From assembly GCA_964583765.1 (NCBI GenBank), contig CAZOWW010000048.1:1-38354 (forward strand): a stretch of 38,354 nucleotides of DNA, read 5' to 3'. Origin of the DNA: CAZOWW01 sp964583765 (GTDB taxonomy: Bacteria; Actinomycetota; Actinomycetes; Actinomycetales; Kineosporiaceae). Positions 33,841-38,354 of the stretch are shown in pieces (position 1 is the stretch's first letter; each line of letters opens with the position of its first letter). Both the position numbers and the translations under genes were made by a program. The notes under the pieces were generated by a model that saw only the letters and a program-made list of their open reading frames with translations, did not search any database and had not been told where the DNA came from.

Positions 33841-35043
33841 ATGAACCGTCTGCTGGCGACCGGGGTCGCCTTCCTTGACGTGCGGCTCGTCGCCGGTCAG
33901 GACTGCCGGCTGCGGGACGAGCACGGTCGGGAGTACCTCGACTTCGAGTCCGCGGTGTGGTGCACTCCGCTCGGCCACTCCCATCCGCGTGTCACGCGCG
34001 TGATCGAGGAACAGGCCGGACGGCTCCTGGCGATGCCCTACCGCTTCCGGAACCCCGCCGTCGATGCTGCGGCCGAGCGGCTCCTGGCTGCCGTCGGGAT
34101 GCCCGAGGGCCGATGCCTCTTCCTCAGTGCAGGCAGCGAGGCGGTCGAGTTCGGGGTCCAGGCGGTCCGGAGGCTGCGGCCTGCGCCGTTCCTGCTCACC
34201 CTGACGGGGAGCTACCTGGCCGCCTACGGCTCCGCCGGAACGCTTGATCCTGCCCGGTGGCAGTTCCTCGACTGGTCGGCCTGTGCGGGTTGCCCGCTGG
34301 CCGCCACCTGCCGGGTGGACTGTCCGCGTCTGCAGGAGATCCCCTGGGACGCGATCGCCGGCCTCGTGTTCGAGCCCGGCAACAGCTCGGGAACGGTGCG
34401 ACTGCCGCCCGCGGGCCTCGTGCGGATGCTGGTGAGTCTGGTCCGGCAGGCCGGCGGGTTGGTCATGGTCAACGAGGTCACGACGGGGGTCGGCCGGACC
34501 GGCCGGTGGTTCGGCCACCAGCACTACGGGATCGAGCCGGACGTCGTGGCGGTCGGCAAGGGGTTGGGCAACGGCTTCCCGATCAGTGCCGTCGTCCTCG
34601 GCCACGGGATCGCGCAGGAACTGACGGAGAGCGCCTTCGTGTACGGGCAGTCGCACCAGAACAACCCCCTCGGCTGCGCCGTCGCCGCCGAGGTGCTGGA
34701 CGTCGTCCGTGAGGAAGGGCTGGTCGAGCGCAGCGACCGGGTGGGGGCCTGGTTCCTGGACCGGCTGCGTGAGCTGAGCCGTCGGAGGCCGGTGATCCGC
34801 GCCTGCCGGGGACGCGGCTTGATGATCGCCGTCGAGCTGGACGTGGCCGTCGATCCGGTCGCCGCCGCCCTGTTGCGCCGCGGATTCCTGGTGGGCCGCA
34901 GGCCCGCGGACGGTGTGCTGCGGTTCTACCCGCCGTTGACCATCGGGGAGGACGAGATCGAGCAACTCGTCGCCACCCTCGACGAGGTTCTCGCCGCCGC
35001 GGGGACCCCTGGCTCCCTTGACATGCCCGGGAGTACGGCCTAG
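33841..35043 (+). CDS. Class III (fold-type I) PLP aminotransferase with a four-cysteine cluster
   Basis: 400 residues. Fold landmarks: GREYLDFESAVWCTPLGHSH, SAGSEAVEFGVQAVR (phosphate loop), GVGRTGRWFGHQHYGIEPD, and Schiff-base Lys240 in AVGKGLGNGFP. Two features are odd. The pyridine-binding Asp of the usual DEV-TG-GRTG motif is Asn211 (VNEVTTGVGRTG). A cluster Cys148-X2-Cys151-X5-Cys157-X3-Cys161 sits where most relatives have an ordinary loop and could bind a metal. I recall a NEVTTG subfamily of uncertain function, so the change is unlikely to be an error. Substrate is unknown. GAGGGA precedes the ATG. The stop codon lies within the -10 box of the next promoter. Confidence 0.88.
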   Translation: MNRLLATGVAFLDVRLVAGQDCRLRDEHGREYLDFESAVWCTPLGHSHPRVTRVIEEQAGRLLAMPYRFRNPAVDAAAERLLAAVGMPEGRCLFLSAGSEAVEFGVQAVRRLRPAPFLLTLTGSYLAAYGSAGTLDPARWQFLDWSACAGCPLAATCRVDCPRLQEIPWDAIAGLVFEPGNSSGTVRLPPAGLVRMLVSLVRQAGGLVMVNEVTTGVGRTGRWFGHQHYGIEPDVVAVGKGLGNGFPISAVVLGHGIAQELTESAFVYGQSHQNNPLGCAVAAEVLDVVREEGLVERSDRVGAWFLDRLRELSRRRPVIRACRGRGLMIAVELDVAVDPVAAALLRRGFLVGRRPADGVLRFYPPLTIGEDEIEQLVATLDEVLAAAGTPGSLDMPGSTA

Positions 35044-35069
35044 ATTCACCGCCGGTTGGAACGGTCCAA
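35018..35069 (+). promoter_or_regulatory. LacI-controlled promoter module 1 (upstream of the esterase)
   Basis: TTGACA (35018-35023), 17-bp spacer, TAGATT (35041-35046), then operator TTGGAACGGTCCAA (35056-35069) nine bases after the -10, covering the expected start of transcription. The -35 lies inside the aminotransferase gene, whose TAG stop is part of the -10. The block CGGCCTA-GATTCACCGCC plus operator is nearly identical to the module at 38238-38289. No gene starts until the esterase at 35642. Confidence 0.78.
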
Positions 35070-35218
35070 TTCGCGGTTGCGACAGTTCCAGCCGGTCGTC
35101 CGGGTGGGCGTGTCCGGAGCAGGCGGCAGCTCGTGGCACCGGCATCGTCGGTGTGCAGGCCCACGCGGGCGGCCACGGGCCGGGGACCTCGATGGGCAAC
35201 CCGGTCCCGACGCCCATC

Positions 35219-35244
35219 ACGGCATGATCCTGATCATGCCGTGC
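35219..35244 (+). terminator. 11-12-bp stem-loop in the leader region
   Basis: CACGGCATGATC (35219-35230) and GATCATGCCGTG (35233-35244) are perfectly complementary and nearly abut, so the real hairpin has an 11-bp stem and a CCTG loop. It lies 176 bp after the aminotransferase stop and about 190 nt after the predicted start from the LacI-controlled promoter; it may end the aminotransferase mRNA and attenuate or terminate the leader. Confidence 0.65.
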
Positions 35245-35426
35245 GAGAACGGTCCCATCCCGGACGCGGCGCGCTTGCAGTCCGCCTGTCGCCGGTGAGC
35301 GTCGGGCAACCCCTGACGCACGATGTGGATCACTGATACCGGCGACAACCCCACGTCGACGATCACCAGTGTGTGCGGCGCCCACGTCATCGCCCTGACG
35401 AGGCCCGGACCTCAAGCAGCCCGACT

Positions 35427-35474
35427 CCCGAGGTCGCCCCGGTGGGAAGCCCCACCCGCCGGGGTGGCCTCGGG
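35427..35474 (+). terminator. 16-bp GC-rich stem-loop in the esterase leader
   Basis: 35427-35442 pairs with 35459-35474 (CCCGAGG.CGCCCCGG type arms, 14 of 16 pairs plus one wobble). The loop itself has a small TGGG/CCCA stem. A short TTCTGCT follows. Together with 35219-35244 it makes the 598-bp esterase leader (35044-35641) highly structured; no gene was found in that leader. Confidence 0.55.
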
Positions 35475-35641
35475 TTCTGCTCCCACGCTCCCACGGTGCT
35501 GCCGTCCGAAGGAGGCCCCGCGGGTTCCCTCAACAACTCCACCAGTTGTGGGCTCACCTTCCACGGCGCCGACGGCGCCCGGTCAGGCGGGCGGTCCACC
35601 AACTTCGGATTCCGGGCAACCGGGCCGACAAGGAGCTCTCG

Positions 35642-36988
35642 ATGAGTGTGCGTCGCATGCTGACCGCAGTGGTCGGCGTCATGGTCCTGCTGGGCGGGCT
35701 GCTGTTGGCGGCCGGCCCGGCGAAGGCGGCCTCCCTGCAGGAGGTCACCAACTTCGGCACCAATCCCAGCCAGTTGCGCATGTACCTGTACGTTCCCGAC
35801 GGGGTCGGCGCCCGTCCGGCGATCGTGGTGGGCGTGCACTGGTGTCACGGCGACGGTCTGGCCTTCTACAACGGCAGCGGTCTGGCCGCACAGGCGGACC
35901 GGTACAAGTTCATCGTCATCTTCCCGTCCGTCACCCAGGCCAGCGACGGCTGCTTCGACGTCCACTCCACGGCCTCGCTGACCCACAACGGGGGCAGCGA
36001 CTCCCTCGGCATCGTGTCCATGGTCAAGTACGTCGAGCAGCACGACAACGGTGATCCGGGTCGGGTCTTCGCCACCGGGCTGTCCTCCGGCGCCATGATG
36101 ACCAATGTCCTGCTCGGTGCCTACCCGGATGTCTTCAAGGCCGGATCCGCCTTCGCCGGAGTGCCGTTCGGGTGCTTCGCCGGCAGTGACACCTGGAGCA
36201 CGTCGTGCGCCACCGGGCAGATCACCAAGACTGCCCAGCAGTGGGGAGACCTGGTCCGTGCGGCCTACCCCGGCTACAGCGGTCCCCGCCCCACGATGCA
36301 GCTCTGGCACGGCACCGCTGACCAGACGCTGAATTACCACAACTTCGGCGAAGAGATCAAGCAGTGGACGAACGTGCTCGGCGTGAGCGCCACCCCGCTC
36401 TCCACGGAACAGAACACGCCGCAGTCGGGCTTCACCCGCACCCGATACGGCAGTAGCGCCGGCAACGTCGTGGTCGAGGCGGTCAGCGAGGCAGGGGTCA
36501 CGCACAACCTGACGTACCTGGCCGCCCAGGTCGTGCACTGGTTCGGCCTGGACTCGACCACCACCACGACCACGACGACCGCCACGCGGACGACCGGTAC
36601 CACCTCGACCACCACGACCACGAGAACGACCAGCACCACCGTCGCGACCTCGACCACCACGCGGACGACCGGAGCCACCGGCAGCTGCTCGATCGCCTAC
36701 AAGGTGACGAGTTCCTGGAACGGCGGGTTCGTCGCCGACGTCACGATCAGGCCGGGCTCGGCGGTCAACGGCTGGACCGTGACCTGGACGTACGGCGGCG
36801 GGCAGCTGGTGACCAGCGCCTGGAACGGCACCGCCACCCAGTCCGGTGGCACCGTCACCGTGAAGGACGCCGGTTACAACGCGTCCATCGCCGCCGGTGG
36901 CACCGCGACGTTCGGCCTGCAGGGAACCGGCAGCTCGGCCGCTCCCGGCGGGTTCACCCTCAACGGATCGGCCTGCAGCGCCGGCTGA
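35642..36988 (+). CDS. Secreted CE1-type esterase (feruloyl/acetyl xylan esterase, PHB-depolymerase fold) with CBM2
   Basis: 448 residues. A signal peptide (RRMLTAVVGVMVLLGGLLLA then AGPAKAA) precedes an alpha/beta-hydrolase catalytic domain (about 33-300): VYVPDG-type strand, WCHGDGLAFY oxyanion region, nucleophile Ser148 in TGLSSGAMM, acid Asp in WHGTADQTLNYHNF and His in EAGVTHNLTYL. A Thr-rich linker (about 305-345) leads to a family 2 carbohydrate-binding module (CSIAYKVTSSWNGGFVADVT; GWTVTWTYGGGQLV; final CSAG). It should remove ester side groups (acetyl or feruloyl) from plant xylan outside the cell. AAGGAG 7 bases before ATG 35642 fixes the start. Likely under the LacI-type regulator to the right. 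Confidence 0.92.
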   Translation: MSVRRMLTAVVGVMVLLGGLLLAAGPAKAASLQEVTNFGTNPSQLRMYLYVPDGVGARPAIVVGVHWCHGDGLAFYNGSGLAAQADRYKFIVIFPSVTQASDGCFDVHSTASLTHNGGSDSLGIVSMVKYVEQHDNGDPGRVFATGLSSGAMMTNVLLGAYPDVFKAGSAFAGVPFGCFAGSDTWSTSCATGQITKTAQQWGDLVRAAYPGYSGPRPTMQLWHGTADQTLNYHNFGEEIKQWTNVLGVSATPLSTEQNTPQSGFTRTRYGSSAGNVVVEAVSEAGVTHNLTYLAAQVVHWFGLDSTTTTTTTTATRTTGTTSTTTTTRTTSTTVATSTTTRTTGATGSCSIAYKVTSSWNGGFVADVTIRPGSAVNGWTVTWTYGGGQLVTSAWNGTATQSGGTVTVKDAGYNASIAAGGTATFGLQGTGSSAAPGGFTLNGSACSAG

Positions 36989-37048
36989 GCAGCCGGCCGG
37001 CCGCTGCGCGCGGCCAGGACAGAACGGGACACTCGGCGCTGTGCCTGG

Positions 37049-37101
37049 CCGCAGGGTCCTCCGGATGCCGTTGAGGAGGCCGGCATCCGGAGGACCTGCG
37101 G
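37049..37101. terminator. Very strong bidirectional terminator
   Basis: CCGCAGGGTCCTCCGGATGC and the next two bases (37049-37070) pair with 37081-37101 as a 21-bp stem with one bulged G and a 10-base loop, in the gap between the convergent esterase and lacI-type genes. Confidence 0.85.
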
Positions 37102-37117
37102 CGCGAGGACGTCCGGC

Positions 37118-38143
37118 CTAGCGGACAGGTGAGGTGGATGCCCGCACGACCAACTCGACCGGGAAGCGTGTCCCCTGGTGACGGTGATCAGGGCTTCCCT
37201 CGGCCAGCAGCTGTTCGGCCGCCACCCGGCCCAGCTCGTAGCCGGGTTGGCGGATCGTGGTCAGGGGTGGCGACAGGACGGCCGCGAACGGGAGGTCGTC
37301 GTACCCCACCAGGGAGATGTCGTCCGGCACCCGGATCCCGCGCCGCCGGAGGGCATGCAGGACGGAGACGGCCGTCTGGTCGTTGAAGCAGAGGACCGCC
37401 GTCGGGCGGGGCTCCAGCGACACCAGGGTCTCCACCGCATCGTCGATCTGGGTGACGTCCGCGCGCGGTGGGATCTCGATCTCCGTGAGGTGAACGGAGG
37501 GAACAGCCGTCTCGGCGGTCCGGCGGAGCTCCTGGCGTCGTCGGTCCAGGGTCAGCCCGGCGCCGCAGACATATACGAGTCGACGGTGCCCCAGCGCGAT
37601 CACGTGCTCGGCGGCCAGGCGACCGCCCTCGCCGTCGTCGACATCGACGGTGCACATGTCCAGGCCCTCCCCGGAACGGCCCATGAGAATCAGGGGCGTG
37701 CCTCGCCTCTGCACCTGGACCAGAGGGGTGAGATCGAGGTCGAGCGGCCAGACCAGGACGCCGCGCACGCCCTGCTCCTCCAGCATGCGGAGGTAGTGCT
37801 CCTGGCGACTGAGCTCCACGTCCGTACTGCAGAGGAACATCATCATGCCCGCCTCGGCGAGACGGTCCTCGGCCCCGCGCGCCACCTCGGCGAAGTAGGG
37901 GTTGGAGACGTCGATCAGCATGCAGCCCGCGATCTGACGAGGCCCTCCGCGCAACTGGCGGGCGGCCCCGTTGGGGACGTACCCGAGTTGCTCCATGGCG
38001 CGTTCCACGCGCAGGCGCGTCGCCTCGGCGACCACCTGCGGGTTGGTCAGTACGTTGCTGACGGTCGACTTCGACACCCCGGCGATCACGGCGATCTGGC
38101 GCACGTTCGGTCGGCTCGGCGTGCTGGGAGGTCCTTCCGCCAA
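37118..38143 (-). CDS. LacI-family transcriptional regulator
   Basis: 341 residues, the family norm. The helix-turn-helix and hinge are VRQIAVIAGVSKSTVSNVLT then ATRLRVERAMEQLGYVPNGA; the sugar-binding core follows (CMLIDVSNPYFAEVARGAED; FNDQTAVSVLHALRRRGIRV; PDDISLVGYDDLPFAAVLSP; TIRQPGYELGRVAAEQLL). The open frame extends to 38269 but that part is not protein-like. TTG 38143 has GGAGG 4 bases upstream and gives the usual N-terminal distance to the helix-turn-helix. The probable operator TTGGAACGGTCCAA occurs at 38276 beside the gene and at 35056 upstream of the CE1 esterase, so it likely represses polysaccharide-degradation genes until a sugar binds. Confidence 0.93.
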   Translation of the reverse strand: MAEGPPSTPSRPNVRQIAVIAGVSKSTVSNVLTNPQVVAEATRLRVERAMEQLGYVPNGAARQLRGGPRQIAGCMLIDVSNPYFAEVARGAEDRLAEAGMMMFLCSTDVELSRQEHYLRMLEEQGVRGVLVWPLDLDLTPLVQVQRRGTPLILMGRSGEGLDMCTVDVDDGEGGRLAAEHVIALGHRRLVYVCGAGLTLDRRRQELRRTAETAVPSVHLTEIEIPPRADVTQIDDAVETLVSLEPRPTAVLCFNDQTAVSVLHALRRRGIRVPDDISLVGYDDLPFAAVLSPPLTTIRQPGYELGRVAAEQLLAEGSPDHRHQGTRFPVELVVRASTSPVR

Positions 38144-38237
38144 GGTGCCTCCGATCCGTGGCGCCGACGCGACGTCGACTCGTGCGTGGCTGGGCGACCG
38201 CAGTATCGCAGAGCACCCGTCAGGTCCATCGGACTGC

Positions 38238-38289
38238 TTGACAGCGCCCGGTGGACGGCCTATGTTCACCGCCGATTGGAACGGTCCAA
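38238..38289 (+). promoter_or_regulatory. LacI-controlled promoter module 2 (reads out of the window)
   Basis: TTGACA (38238-38243), 17-bp spacer, TATGTT (38261-38266), then operator TTGGAACGGTCCAA (38276-38289, arms extended to GATTGGA/TCCAATC). Spacing is the same as at 35018. It points rightwards, away from the lacI-type gene, so the controlled gene starts beyond base 38354, probably another polysaccharide-utilisation gene. Confidence 0.82.
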
Positions 38290-38354
38290 TCGCTGCGATG
38301 ACCTTCTCGGTCGGTCGGCCAGAGCCGTCCGGTCCGATTCCGTCGCGGAGGTCC

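Noticed and set aside
33658..35415. 585-codon minus-strand open frame over the aminotransferase
   Set aside because: Composition (Gln/His/Arg/Gly/Pro) is typical of antisense frames; the plus strand has clear PLP-enzyme motifs.

Overview
The window is GC-rich DNA of an actinobacterium. The evidence is dense codon use with GTG/TTG starts and ATGA/GTGA start-stop overlaps, class II DAHP synthase, a YtrA-type GntR regulator, MMPL transport and secreted CBM2 enzymes with Thr-rich linkers. Genus cannot be fixed from sequence reading alone. No tRNA, rRNA or CRISPR array was seen.

Region 1 (1-8442) is most of a phenazine biosynthesis operon on the + strand: the tail of phzB, then phzC, phzD, phzE, a small YdhR-like gene, phzF and phzG. 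These turn chorismate into the phenazine carboxylic acid scaffold. They are followed by an adenylating enzyme and a LuxC-like acyl reductase (EhpF/EhpG type), so the likely product carries one carboxyl reduced to an aldehyde, as in the griseoluteic acid pathway. An eroded IS30 transposase (8796-9190) marks the downstream edge.

Region 2 (9500-19500) is mixed: a flavodoxin-fold quinone reductase, a double-headed Lrp/AsnC regulator with a duplicated 5' end, a frameshifted TPR/membrane protein, an MMPL exporter with a strong terminator, an SRPBCC-ArsR pair with twin operators, and a membrane protein-GntR (YtrA) pair divergent from a membrane-anchored protein.

Region 3 (19500-26750) holds a cytoplasmic sugar-sensor/GGDEF diguanylate cyclase, a secreted papain-like protease with beta-sandwich repeats, and a secreted GH5-CBM2 cellulase.

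Region 4 (26900-33650) is stress and defence: a TetR remnant, an AbiE-type type IV toxin-antitoxin pair with a nested symmetric operator over an apparently leaderless promoter, an orphan FIST sensor, and a divergent arsenic locus (Acr3, ArsC, and an ArsR-phosphatase fusion).

Region 5 (33650-end) has an unusual class III aminotransferase with a four-Cys cluster, a secreted CE1 esterase-CBM2, and a LacI regulator. Two nearly identical promoter-operator modules (35018 and 38238) tie the esterase and an unseen gene to the right to one LacI-type regulator. With the GH5 enzyme and the sugar-sensing cyclase this looks like a plant-polysaccharide utilisation neighbourhood.
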